Assembly: GCA_902531515.1 (NCBI GenBank)
Contig: CACAEJ010000002.1
Span: forward strand, 124,001-188,000
Reading direction: 5' to 3'
DNA: 64,000 bases
DNA from: an uncultured Pseudohongiella sp.
GTDB taxonomy: Bacteria; Pseudomonadota; Gammaproteobacteria; Pseudomonadales; Pseudohongiellaceae
This document shows, piece by piece, positions 8,017 through 16,449 of the stretch; the first letter of the stretch is position 1, and each line of letters opens with the position of its first letter. The notes beneath the pieces are model-generated. The model saw nothing but the letters and a program-made list of their open reading frames with translations, was not told where the DNA came from and did not search any database. A program made the position numbers and the translations under genes.

Positions 8017-9555
8017 ATGCATGACTATACACCTGTCTTAATTGGTGGTGGACAATATACCCAGAAAGAATTTTCGATAGAGAGGGCTCACCCGCCAATG
8101 GGAATCGCTGCGGAAGCTTCCAAGCAAGCAATTCTTGATGCCGGTATTGGGGGAAAAATAACCAAGCACATCGATACAATAGTATCGACTCGCATTTTTC
8201 CGGACTCTTTTAATCGTCCTCGACTGCAAGTACCTTTCGGGCGGGCAGAGAATCCTCCTAGAGCGGTAGCTGATCGGATTGGTGCGAAACCAGTTACGGC
8301 GATTTACGGCAATGTGGGTGGAAACACGCCTCAAAAATACATTAATGAGATGGCTGAGAGGATTTCAGCTAAAGACGTCGAATTAGTGCTGCTTGCGGGA
8401 TCTGAGGCGATCAACACCGCCCAGAAAGCCATGCGAAATAGTGTGTCTCTAGATTGGCAGGAGGATCATGACGGATCTCTCGAAGATAGAGGCTTGGGCG
8501 AAGCACTCTATACTCCTCATGAGTTTGCCCATGGAATAGGTGTGCCCATTCAAACTTATCCGCTTTTTGAGAACGCCTTGCGCTATAAAAGGGGGCTAAG
8601 TATAGAAGAGCACATGCTGAGTATGGGTAAGCTTTTTGAAAAGTTTTCTATAACAGCAGAATCAAACCCTTACTCTTTCTACGGCACGAAACGAAGCGCT
8701 CTTGAGCTTTCAACTGTGACGGATGAGAATCGTTGGATAAGTTTTCCTTATCCAAAATGGATGAACGCAAGGGATAGTGTCAATCAAGGCGCCGCAATAT
8801 TAATGACTTCCGTAAAAAAAGCTCGAGACTTGGGAATTGATCCAGCCAAATGGATATTTCTCCACGGTTGTGGTGAGGCAAATGAGAAAATTAACGTTAC
8901 TGAAAGGGTAAACTACCACTCTTCTCCGGCTATTAAAGTTAATACCCAGAAGGCTTTTGAAATGGCGGGACTTACATTACAGGACATCGATTATTTTGAC
9001 TTTTACTCTTGCTTCCCTTCTGCGGTTCAAATTGCCTGTGAAGAGCTAGCGTTAGACCGAGACGATCCTCGCGAATTGACAGTTACCGGAGGATTGCCCT
9101 TTTTTGGCGGCCCAGGAAATAATTATTCCATGCATGCAATCGCCTCCCTGCTTCCAAAACTAAGAGCTAACCCAACCAATTTTGGTTTAGTCACTGCGAA
9201 TGGAGGATATTTGTCAAAACATGCTACGGGGATCTATTCTGCAGTACCTCTTGAAGGAAAATGGGAGCGGGAGAAGCCGAGTAGCTATCAGTCAGAAATA
9301 GACCAAATGAGATCGCCAGTTTTCATTGAGGCGCCGAGAGGTGTCGGAACGATCGAAACCTACACAGTTTGTCATAAACGAGGGTTTCCCGAGAGAGGCA
9401 TAATAATTGGGCGCACCGAAAACTCAAATCATCGATTTCTAGCTAATACTCCGTCCGACCCAGACTTGTTTAAGGAAATGATAAGTAAGGAGCAAATTGG
9501 CAGGACAGGGACCGTATCCTCATCTGACGGGTTGAACCTATTCACTCCAAATTGA
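8017..9555 (+). CDS. Thiolase-like protein (SCP-x/type-1 thiolase-like with C-terminal beta domain)
   Basis: The 512-residue product has a thiolase fold: a TAIYGNVGGNTPQ segment near 94-106, Cys332 in DFYSCFPSAVQ, GGLPFFGGPGNNYSMHA near 367-383 and a final His motif NGGYLSKHATG. A C-terminal extension (TIETYTVCHKRGFPERG onward) resembles the small beta-barrel domain found in thiolase-like type 1 proteins. The position where true thiolases carry the nucleophilic Cys reads Gly-Gly-Asn, so ordinary acetyl transfer is doubtful even though database tools would call it acetyl-CoA acetyltransferase. It probably acts on acyl-CoA in the cytoplasm. A GGAG ribosome-binding site precedes the ATG. Confidence 0.75.
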   Translation: MHDYTPVLIGGGQYTQKEFSIERAHPPMGIAAEASKQAILDAGIGGKITKHIDTIVSTRIFPDSFNRPRLQVPFGRAENPPRAVADRIGAKPVTAIYGNVGGNTPQKYINEMAERISAKDVELVLLAGSEAINTAQKAMRNSVSLDWQEDHDGSLEDRGLGEALYTPHEFAHGIGVPIQTYPLFENALRYKRGLSIEEHMLSMGKLFEKFSITAESNPYSFYGTKRSALELSTVTDENRWISFPYPKWMNARDSVNQGAAILMTSVKKARDLGIDPAKWIFLHGCGEANEKINVTERVNYHSSPAIKVNTQKAFEMAGLTLQDIDYFDFYSCFPSAVQIACEELALDRDDPRELTVTGGLPFFGGPGNNYSMHAIASLLPKLRANPTNFGLVTANGGYLSKHATGIYSAVPLEGKWEREKPSSYQSEIDQMRSPVFIEAPRGVGTIETYTVCHKRGFPERGIIIGRTENSNHRFLANTPSDPDLFKEMISKEQIGRTGTVSSSDGLNLFTPN

Positions 9556-9594
9556 GCTGATTTGTCGTGTATTGCTATACAAATTCGGCGAGAT

Positions 9595-10095
9595 CTATCT
9601 ACTCGTTCTGATTGGTCCTAGAGGGCTTTGGGGACAGTTCTGCGTTTCTCGAGTCCAGCTCGCATTGCTGATCAACCATTTTTCGCTAGTTTTAACTAAC
9701 TGAAAAGAATCAACGCCACAATGCGTAAATTTCTTATCGACGTGAAAGTCATACGGAGCCCAAAAAACAGCAATATGGCCCTGGATTAAGATTGTTTCAT
9801 CCCATGCGCGCTCTTTCGCTTCCCTTCCTTGCCGTGTCAGTATAGAAATCATACTACCGTAATCCGTCATTGTTAGTTCAGATTCTCCATCAGGTTTTTC
9901 AAACGACGAGATATTCAATGAATCTGGCACCAAAATACTCTCCAATAACTCGCGATCCTTTGTCTCGATTGCTAAGAAAAATTTGTCAACTGTCTCCATG
10001 ATGGATTGTCTTTCATCTGCTAAGCCGGTACTAAAAAATAATGAACAAATTAAAGTGAGTGATACTCGAGATAGGGAAAACATATTTATACTCAA
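9595..10095 (-). CDS. Exported NTF2-like (SnoaL/DUF4440-type) protein
   Basis: The 166-residue product has an N-terminal signal peptide ending near STGLA-DE, then a compact alpha+beta domain typical of the NTF2-like superfamily. This contains IMETVDKFFLAIETKDRELL, then IRTRQG-type and HIAVFWAPYDFHVD segments, and ends with a W-L-I strand (TSEKWLISNASW). The cone-shaped fold binds small hydrophobic ligands or catalyses isomerisation. No specific catalytic pair can be assigned. Convergent with the thiolase-like gene and separated from the small cytochrome gene by 100 bases, it appears monocistronic. Confidence 0.6.
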   Translation of the reverse strand: MSINMFSLSRVSLTLICSLFFSTGLADERQSIMETVDKFFLAIETKDRELLESILVPDSLNISSFEKPDGESELTMTDYGSMISILTRQGREAKERAWDETILIQGHIAVFWAPYDFHVDKKFTHCGVDSFQLVKTSEKWLISNASWTRETQNCPQSPLGPIRTSR

Positions 10096-10195
10096 GAAAT
10101 GTTGTAATTTACGTTCTAATAAAGTCGGATTCGATTGGTTGAAAAGCTTAGCAGTATAGCTACATCTTTGTCATGATTTTATTCGAAACCGTCAC

Positions 10196-10567
10196 TTATT
10201 GTTTCAAGGAATCGATAATATCGATGGAAATTAACTCTCCTTTATTGCCGAAAGCGTTGCGCACGTAGTTTATGATTTTTGTCATTTCGGTACTTGACAT
10301 TGCATTACTGAAGGATGGCATTTCACCTCTACCTATAATAAGTACCAAAGCAACGTCAACGCCGCTGCCCACTACTACTTCGTTTCCTGCAAGCGAGGGA
10401 TAAATATTGGAGATGCCCCTACCATCCCTTTGGTGGCATTCGGCACAGTTTTTAAGAAAAAGTGCTTCGCCTGTTTCCTCTGCTGACTCGGCGATCTTTG
10501 TTAAGAAGATTGTTACCAAGAGAGCTAGTGGCAGTGAGTAGTTATGTTTAGATCTATTCTCAATCAT
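10196..10567 (-). CDS. Small exported class I cytochrome c
   Basis: From the preferred ATG at 10567 the product is 123 residues, with a hydrophobic leader (YSLPLALLVTIFLTKIAES) and a single heme-binding CAECH. A Met ligand candidate lies about 50 residues later in GRGEMPSFSNAM, and the C-terminal helix is MTKIINYVRNAFG. This is the cytochrome c class I/c5-like pattern of a periplasmic electron carrier. The frame is open up to an ATG at 10639, but that would put about 24 charged and aromatic residues before the leader, so I prefer the inner start. Its redox partner is unknown; it is isolated, divergent from the ModF-like gene. Confidence 0.8.
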   Translation of the reverse strand: MIENRSKHNYSLPLALLVTIFLTKIAESAEETGEALFLKNCAECHQRDGRGISNIYPSLAGNEVVVGSGVDVALVLIIGRGEMPSFSNAMSSTEMTKIINYVRNAFGNKGELISIDIIDSLKQ

Positions 10568-10681
10568 TTTTTCCACTATAACATCGAATCGGTATTTGTA
10601 GTGAAAGAAGAACTCAGAATAAAAAAGTGCTATAACCAATTTTCAACGCATAACCTAGCGTTTTACTAATTCCTGGAGAAA

Positions 10682-12181
10682 ATGAAAAGTTTACTTACAG
10701 TGCGTTCAGCGACATGCCGGTTGGGGCCCTCGAAGAGTTTGAAAATCGATAAGTTCGAAATTCGTCAGGGGGAACATTGGTGTATTTTTGGTGCGAATGG
10801 ATCGGGAAAATCTCTCTTTGCGGAACTATTGGCGTCGAGGCGGATAGAGTCTAATAGCTATGTGGAGTATCTGCCAGGGTTTGATCCTAAGAGAGATATT
10901 CATTTTGTTTCCTTTGAGGAGCAGCAAAAGCTTTGGCAGTCAGATAATCGTCTTGATATGAGTGAGTACTCTGATGACATGAGAGATAAAGGCACACTCG
11001 TAATTGATTTAGTGAAAAGTTCGAGGATGTCGGAGCATCAAGATCTGCCGTTTTTGGAAACGCTTGCGGAGAAGTTGTCCCTGGAGTTCTACCTTGAAGA
11101 AGGTATTCGATTCGTATCTTCTGGGCAGGTTAGGAGAGCACTAATAGCGAGAGCTCTCTACGCGTATAATGGCCCTACTACTCAATTACTTATTTTTGAC
11201 GATCCGCTGGAGAGCATTGATGTCGAATCGCAATCCAAAATAAAAAGCACTATCGCCGAACTTTCAGATAATTTCACAATTATTCAGTTGTGTAGACGTC
11301 CTGAGGACTTGTTACCCAGCATCACGCATACAGCAGTAATGCATGAGCTAGAATTGATTGAGCAAGGTGAGCATGATCAGATAAAAGTCACTGCATCTTA
11401 CTCGGATTTAATTGAGAAAGGACCCAAGGTCCCAAAGCGGTTACCGGTGGCGGTCCTTGAGAGTGTATTTGGTGATTCCGAGCAACCCTTAATACAGCTT
11501 AATCGTATTAATGCGAATTATGGTAGCTTGCAGGTATTAAAGGATTTCAGCTGGCGTATGATGCCTGAAGATCATGTGCTCATAGAGGGACCTAATGGTT
11601 GCGGCAAGTCAACACTCCTTAGTTTAATAAATGGCGAAAATCATAAAGCTTACGGCCAAGATGTTGTCCTATTCGGCAAAAAAAAAGGGACTGGTGAAAC
11701 GATATGGGAGCTAAAATCGAAATTTGGGGTGGTTTCCAATGAGCTGCATAATAAGTATCTCAAGGGTTGGCGTGTCCTTGATGTTGTGGTATCCGGATTC
11801 TTTGATTCGGTCGGCCTCTATGATCAAAGTGGTGCAGGTGAGAAAGGAATTGCTACAGAATGGTTGGACGCTCTTGGGATAGGTTCGCTGGCCAGAAGTT
11901 ATTATCAGGAGATCTCTTTCGGACAGCAACGTTTGGTGCTCTTATCCCGAGCAATGGTAAAAGACCCACGAATTTTGATTCTGGATGAGCCTTGTGTTGG
12001 TTTGGACAACTATCATCGAGCCCTGATTCTGGGTGTGCTCGATTTGATCTCAAAACAAACTAAAACTTGCATGATTTATGTGAGCCACACACAAAATGAG
12101 ATGCCAAACTGTATTAATGTTCGATTAAGCTTCATACCTGACCGGGCTGGACCTAGTGTAATAAAAATAGAGCGGTTATAG
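10682..12181 (+). CDS. modF: ModF-like protein: two fused ABC ATPase domains
   Basis: The 499-residue cytoplasmic protein contains two ABC nucleotide-binding domains in tandem. The first has Walker A GANGSGKS at 37-44, a weak signature SSGQVRRALIARAL and Walker B LLIFDDPLESID. The second has Walker A GPNGCGKST near 302-310, signature ISFGQQRLVLLSRAM and Walker B ILILDEPCVGLD. Architecture and length match E. coli ModF (about 490 residues), linked there to molybdate metabolism. No ABC permease is adjacent. Several molybdoenzymes and moeA in this window fit a molybdenum link, but that is inference. A GGAG stands 5 bases before the ATG. Confidence 0.75.
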   Translation: MKSLLTVRSATCRLGPSKSLKIDKFEIRQGEHWCIFGANGSGKSLFAELLASRRIESNSYVEYLPGFDPKRDIHFVSFEEQQKLWQSDNRLDMSEYSDDMRDKGTLVIDLVKSSRMSEHQDLPFLETLAEKLSLEFYLEEGIRFVSSGQVRRALIARALYAYNGPTTQLLIFDDPLESIDVESQSKIKSTIAELSDNFTIIQLCRRPEDLLPSITHTAVMHELELIEQGEHDQIKVTASYSDLIEKGPKVPKRLPVAVLESVFGDSEQPLIQLNRINANYGSLQVLKDFSWRMMPEDHVLIEGPNGCGKSTLLSLINGENHKAYGQDVVLFGKKKGTGETIWELKSKFGVVSNELHNKYLKGWRVLDVVVSGFFDSVGLYDQSGAGEKGIATEWLDALGIGSLARSYYQEISFGQQRLVLLSRAMVKDPRILILDEPCVGLDNYHRALILGVLDLISKQTKTCMIYVSHTQNEMPNCINVRLSFIPDRAGPSVIKIERL

Positions 12182-12236
12182 ACTGCCGAATGTAATTTAA
12201 GGTTGACCGAAAGAACTCATTGAATTTCGTGGTTAA

Positions 12237-13025
12237 CTACTTACCAGTCCAGCGTGGTTTCCGCTTTTCCAAGAAAGCTTTACGGGCTTCTTTGCTATCA
12301 GCGCTGCTGAAGGCCGATGATAACGCCTTTGCAGCTTCCATCGGAACTTCTGTAAAGTCTAGATCTTCCATTTTATACAAGAGTTCTTTAGTTCTCTTTA
12401 TCGCAAGGGGCGACATCATTGCAATCCTGTTAGCTAATTCTTCTGCTGCCGTCATAAGTTTGGTGGGCGGGACAGTTTTCGTAATTAATCCCATTTCCTC
12501 CGCCTGTTTTGCTTTGAGAACCTGACCTGTAAACACCAACTCTGCCGCTTTCATTCGACCAATCATTCTTTGCAGAAACCAGACGTGCATTCCTGGGGGG
12601 GCCGCTAGATTAGGAACGCCAGGGTACCCAAAATCTGAATCAGTAGCGGCTATAATCATGTCACAAGAGAAGGCTAGAGTGCACGCGCCTTCTCGAGCAT
12701 AACCATGAACTGCTGCAATGATGGGTTTTGACAATGCTCTGGTAATTTTCATCGTTTGTACATAAAACAACTCGAGGAATTCCATCATCTCGTCAGAATT
12801 GAAATTTTCGATATATTTCAGGTCTACACCCCCGGAAAGACCATTTCCTGAGCCAGACAGTATGATAACTCTGACCTCTGGATCAGAGCCCGCACGTTCA
12901 AGTGCGTGATGATAATCAAGGGTCATTTCCCGGTTAATAAGGTTCGCTGGAGGACAATCAAGCGTTATTTTTGCGATTTGATTCTCAACTAAATAGTTTA
13001 GAGTTTGATAGTTTGAGTTTGGCAT
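12237..13025 (-). CDS. Crotonase-fold enoyl-CoA hydratase/isomerase family protein
   Basis: The 262-residue product has the crotonase core: the oxyanion segment SGGVDLK at 64-70 and PIIAAVHGYAREGACTLAFSCD at 101-122. Of the two catalytic glutamates in enoyl-CoA hydratase, the second is present as Glu162 (AAELVFTG). The first position is Gly136 in FGYPGVPNLAAPPG, where hydratases have FGxPE. Hydration is therefore doubtful, and isomerase, hydrolase or decarboxylase chemistry is possible. Length is normal. It is convergent with modF and probably monocistronic. Confidence 0.8.
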   Translation of the reverse strand: MPNSNYQTLNYLVENQIAKITLDCPPANLINREMTLDYHHALERAGSDPEVRVIILSGSGNGLSGGVDLKYIENFNSDEMMEFLELFYVQTMKITRALSKPIIAAVHGYAREGACTLAFSCDMIIAATDSDFGYPGVPNLAAPPGMHVWFLQRMIGRMKAAELVFTGQVLKAKQAEEMGLITKTVPPTKLMTAAEELANRIAMMSPLAIKRTKELLYKMEDLDFTEVPMEAAKALSSAFSSADSKEARKAFLEKRKPRWTGK

Positions 13026-13123
13026 CTTTGCTCGTTCGGACCAATCCTTTATTGTGTTCCGTCAATAATTCTTGGAGAATTTAAATTATTAGTAATATCT
13101 AACATAGCAAATGGAATGAAATC

Positions 13124-14548
13124 ATGAAATTAAGTTTTAGCACTCTTGTTATCGGCATGCTATTCAGCCTTTCGACTTTGGCTGCCGAGTCCAAACCGGA
13201 ACCATTATCGAACCCAATACCCGAAAGAATAGAAAAAGGTGAAATCAGTGTGGCCGTGGAAAATTTTGTTCAAGTTCCCAGAACGGAAGAATCAGCGAGC
13301 CCAGTTCAGACAAACTCAGCATACGCGCGAATACAGTACATGACACCGCTCCCCGATGAGTCTGGACGCTTGATTATCAATGATCTGAGAGGAGTGCTTT
13401 ATCTGACAGACGAGACCGGCGGCGCACCGGTTACTTATTTAGACTTGAGAAATGAGAATGTTGATTTTGATGATTCCACCTTCCCAAATGAAACCGGTCT
13501 TGCTGGAGTAGCTTTCCACCCAGATTTTTCTAGGCAGGGAGAGCCTGGCTACGGAAAATTTTATACCGCTTACAGTGCGCCGTCAGGTACGGGTGTAGCC
13601 AACTACTTAGATAGTGAAGCTGATAATCATGAAAGTGTGATTAGAGAGTGGACTACTTTAAACTCGGAAGACAATGTTTTTTCTGGTACTTCAAGGGAGA
13701 TTTTTCGGATTGGACAATTTGATCAAAATCACAATATTGGCACGCTTGCATTTAACCCAGCTAGCAAAGGAACCAGCGACTATGGAATGCTCTACGTGAG
13801 TTTTGGGGATGGGGGTGGTGCCAATGATCCCAGAGAATTCGGTCAGTCTACTAGCGAACCAATGTCAAGCATCATGAGGATAGATCCCTTGGAGGACGGT
13901 GGTGACTCGGCATATGGTATCCCCGAGGATAATCCATTCATAAATGATGAGAGCTTTGCCCCAGAGATTTGGGCTTATGGCTTGCGGCACCCTCAGGCCT
14001 TCTCTTTCGATGTTGACGGTACCATGTACATTTGTGACATAGGCCAAACGCAAATCGAGGAGGTTAATATTGGGCAGGCCGGTGCAAATTATGGTTGGCG
14101 TGTAAGAGAGGGAACATTCGCCACAGCTTTCGGTATCGGCGGGGTTAGGCCAAATCCGGTCTATCCAAAGCCTGTTGACGAGCAGCAATTTACTTATCCA
14201 GTTGCTCAGTTTGATCATGACGAAGGTAATGCGATAAGCAGTGGCTATGTCTATCGCGGCTCTTCAATTCCAGAGTTGCAGGGTAAATTTGTTTTTACCG
14301 ACATGGTAACAGGCAGGATTTTTTACATTGAAACTGAGAATTTAGTGGCTGGTGATCCAACTACTATACTGGAACTCAGTGTAGAATTTTTTGGTCAAGA
14401 GAGGAATGTCGCTGATGCTCTTGGGTTTCCAAATACATACTCCCGCGGGAACAGAGCAGGATTAAGGCTCGGCATTGATTCTCAGGGCGAATTATATTTA
14501 TTGACCAAGGGCGATGGCAGAATTCGTAAGATAGTGCCATCAACTTAG
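13124..14548 (+). CDS. Exported PQQ-dependent sugar dehydrogenase (Asd/YliI type)
   Basis: The 474-residue product has a signal peptide (MKLSFSTLVIGMLFSLSTLAA). It shows the six-bladed propeller signatures of soluble aldose sugar dehydrogenases: GLAGVAFHPDF, a catalytic-His-region QNHNIGTLAFNP, LYVSFGDGGGANDP and DIGQTQIEEVNIGQAGANYGW. These are periplasmic quinoproteins that oxidise sugar C1 and reduce a quinone or cytochrome. No PQQ biosynthesis gene is visible in the window. The emrE-like gene starts 11 bases after the stop, so the two are probably co-transcribed. The exact sugar is unknown. Confidence 0.85.
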   Translation: MKLSFSTLVIGMLFSLSTLAAESKPEPLSNPIPERIEKGEISVAVENFVQVPRTEESASPVQTNSAYARIQYMTPLPDESGRLIINDLRGVLYLTDETGGAPVTYLDLRNENVDFDDSTFPNETGLAGVAFHPDFSRQGEPGYGKFYTAYSAPSGTGVANYLDSEADNHESVIREWTTLNSEDNVFSGTSREIFRIGQFDQNHNIGTLAFNPASKGTSDYGMLYVSFGDGGGANDPREFGQSTSEPMSSIMRIDPLEDGGDSAYGIPEDNPFINDESFAPEIWAYGLRHPQAFSFDVDGTMYICDIGQTQIEEVNIGQAGANYGWRVREGTFATAFGIGGVRPNPVYPKPVDEQQFTYPVAQFDHDEGNAISSGYVYRGSSIPELQGKFVFTDMVTGRIFYIETENLVAGDPTTILELSVEFFGQERNVADALGFPNTYSRGNRAGLRLGIDSQGELYLLTKGDGRIRKIVPST

Positions 14549-14558
14549 TGGAAGGCTT

Positions 14559-14891
14559 ATGAAGAATTGGTTAATTTTACTAGTAGCAATATTGTCTGAA
14601 ACCATCGCGACTACCGCCTTAAAAGCAAGCGAAGGGTTTACAGTTTTAATCCCGTCCGTTGTAGTGGTGGTTGGTTATTGTTTATCGTTCTATTTCTTAT
14701 CACTCACTTTGCGCTCCATTCCTGTCGGCATTGCCTATGCTGTCTGGTCAGGAGTAGGTGTAGCTCTTGTGACCTTGTTTGGGTTCTTGGTGTACAACCA
14801 AAAGCTTGATCTGCCGGCTTTGTTTGGAATATTGCTCATTATGACCGGTGTTGTGGTCATGTTTAGCTTTTCAGATTCAATGTCCCACTAA
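14559..14891 (+). CDS. emrE: Small multidrug resistance (SMR) efflux protein, EmrE-like
   Basis: The 110-residue, four-helix membrane protein retains the essential membrane-embedded Glu14 in the first helix (LSETIATTALK) and the loop and helix-3 motif IPVGIAYAVWSGVG, with the conserved Trp. It also has the dimer-forming helix 4 (FGILLIMTGVVVMF). Overall it reads very close to E. coli EmrE. The family exchanges protons for cationic or guanidinium-like compounds as an antiparallel dimer in the inner membrane. The start has GGAAGG 4 bases upstream and follows the PQQ dehydrogenase stop by 10 bases. The natural substrate is uncertain. Confidence 0.9.
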   Translation: MKNWLILLVAILSETIATTALKASEGFTVLIPSVVVVVGYCLSFYFLSLTLRSIPVGIAYAVWSGVGVALVTLFGFLVYNQKLDLPALFGILLIMTGVVVMFSFSDSMSH

Positions 14892-14906
14892 ATAGTTAAG
14901 CCAAGC

Positions 14907-14940
14907 GACATTTCTACTGATTCGTTGAATGTCTCTTTTT
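14907..14940 (+). terminator. Weak putative rho-independent terminator after emrE
   Basis: A 6-bp stem (GACATT / AATGTC) with a 15-base loop is followed by TCTCTTTTT, 16 bases after the emrE-like stop. The stem is short and AT-rich, so this is a weak call supported mainly by position. Confidence 0.3.
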
Positions 14941-15029
14941 AGAAAACCAGTTTGCCTTAAGTTCTTTTATGGTGTACTAGAATAGTAAAAATCAAAGACA
15001 TTACCATTTCTTTAAAGAGGCATGCAAAA

Positions 15030-15905
15030 ATGGGAAAAAATAATTTAGTGCAAGCTTTGATAAGTCGCGCGTTGGCAAGTTGCTTATGTACTGCACTTAC
15101 TATTGCGGTATCGGGAGGGGCAGTTGCGCAAGATAGGTTGAATATCAGCGAGGTTAAGGACGGTCTTCACGTCATCACGGGTCCTGGAGGCAACATAGGA
15201 GTGAGACTGACTCCTGAAGGGGTAATCTTGATTGATAATAAATTTCCTCAAGATTTTGAGGAGATCCGAAGTCTTGTCGCGGATGTAACTGATTTACCTG
15301 TTAGGTATGTAATCAATACACACCATCACGGAGATCATTCTGGAAGTAATCCTGGATTTTTACAAATAGCGGAGGTTATAGCCCATAGAAATGCGCGAGA
15401 AAACATGCTGCGCGGGAATCAAGAGGGTCTCCCAAGGACAATATACACCGAACAGACTAGCGTTATTCTCGGGGGTATCGAAGTTCAAGTTTTTCATCTG
15501 GGTAGAGGGCATACAAATGGAGATTCTGTCGTTTATTTCCCTGATTTAAAGACGGTTCACGGAGGAGACTTGCTTCATGGAATCGCACCATTCATAGATT
15601 ATGCTAACGGTGGATCAAGCCGAGGATGGGTGGGAACTATGAATAACATTTTAGCGCTTGACTTTAATACCGCGATTCCCGGTCACGGTGAAATAATGGA
15701 TCGCCGAGATGTATTGAATTTCAGAAATCAGATGGAAGCTGTGCGGGCGCGAATGGCAGGTCTTATCAGGGGTGGCTTGAGTATCGGAGATGCGTCTGAT
15801 CAAATTATCGATTCAGATTTAAGCTGGACACAAGCTGACAATGGGCTTTTCATGCAGAGAAGTATCCCAGGCTTCTATAACGAGATTTTTACAGAAATTC
15901 AGTAA
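15030..15905 (+). CDS. Exported metallo-beta-lactamase-fold hydrolase
   Basis: The 291-residue product has a signal peptide ending near AVAQ-DR. It shows the zinc-binding HxHxDH motif at residues 98-103 (HHHGDH), the third His in LGRGHTNGD near 156 and the last in IPGHGE near 220. This is the general MBL superfamily arrangement for two metal ions; members include lactonases, thioesterases and glyoxalase II. The spacing and the Q-x-G patterns do not identify a class B beta-lactamase. GAGG lies 9 bases before the ATG. The downstream ACT-like gene begins 33 bases after the stop. Confidence 0.85.
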   Translation: MGKNNLVQALISRALASCLCTALTIAVSGGAVAQDRLNISEVKDGLHVITGPGGNIGVRLTPEGVILIDNKFPQDFEEIRSLVADVTDLPVRYVINTHHHGDHSGSNPGFLQIAEVIAHRNARENMLRGNQEGLPRTIYTEQTSVILGGIEVQVFHLGRGHTNGDSVVYFPDLKTVHGGDLLHGIAPFIDYANGGSSRGWVGTMNNILALDFNTAIPGHGEIMDRRDVLNFRNQMEAVRARMAGLIRGGLSIGDASDQIIDSDLSWTQADNGLFMQRSIPGFYNEIFTEIQ

Positions 15906-15938
15906 ACCCAAAGCGGACAGACTCAAGGGAAATGTAAA

Positions 15939-16343
15939 GTGTCATCGGGCGAAATCTGCCTTGCCAGGCTGCTAAAGGATACATGTGCAGAACTCCTCCC
16001 AGGAGAGTATGTGTACTGCTCTTTTAGCGCATGTGACTATGGGGATAGAGCAGAGTTGCAACCGTTAGCAAGCGTTCAAGAAAAAGAAGGATTGAGTCTG
16101 TTGATTCCCAAGCAACAGGCTGACGGGAAGGGTTTGCAATACTCTTGTGTGCTGAAAGGAATAACCTTATCAGTTAATTCCAATCTAGAGGCTGTGGGTT
16201 TCACCGCCGAGATAAGTCGCAGATTGGCAGAGGCGGATATACCTGCTAACGTGATTGCAGGACATTATCATGATCATGTCTTTGTCCCGACTGAGCAAGC
16301 TGAAATGGCACTCGAATTATTGACCTGCAATAAAGACTCGTAA
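15939..16343 (+). CDS. ACT-domain-like small protein
   Basis: The 134-residue cytoplasmic product starts at a GTG. It has a beta-alpha-beta arrangement resembling paired ACT-type domains: GLSLLIPKQQAD, YSCVLKGITLSVNSNLEAVGFTAEISRRLAEADI and PANVIAGHYHDHVFVP. Stand-alone ACT proteins bind amino acids or similar ligands as allosteric sensors. The C-terminal HYHDH cluster is notable but resembles the conserved end of the family rather than a metal site. It sits 33 bases after the MBL hydrolase on the same strand, so co-transcription is likely. Confidence 0.6.
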   Translation: MSSGEICLARLLKDTCAELLPGEYVYCSFSACDYGDRAELQPLASVQEKEGLSLLIPKQQADGKGLQYSCVLKGITLSVNSNLEAVGFTAEISRRLAEADIPANVIAGHYHDHVFVPTEQAEMALELLTCNKDS

Positions 16344-16449
16344 GGAAACATACGTGGACCATCAATGATTACTAGTGGCCATATAGTTAGGTTATAGTTG
16401 GACTATCGGAAATTAAAATTGATATAAACAAAAAAATAAGGATAGATTG

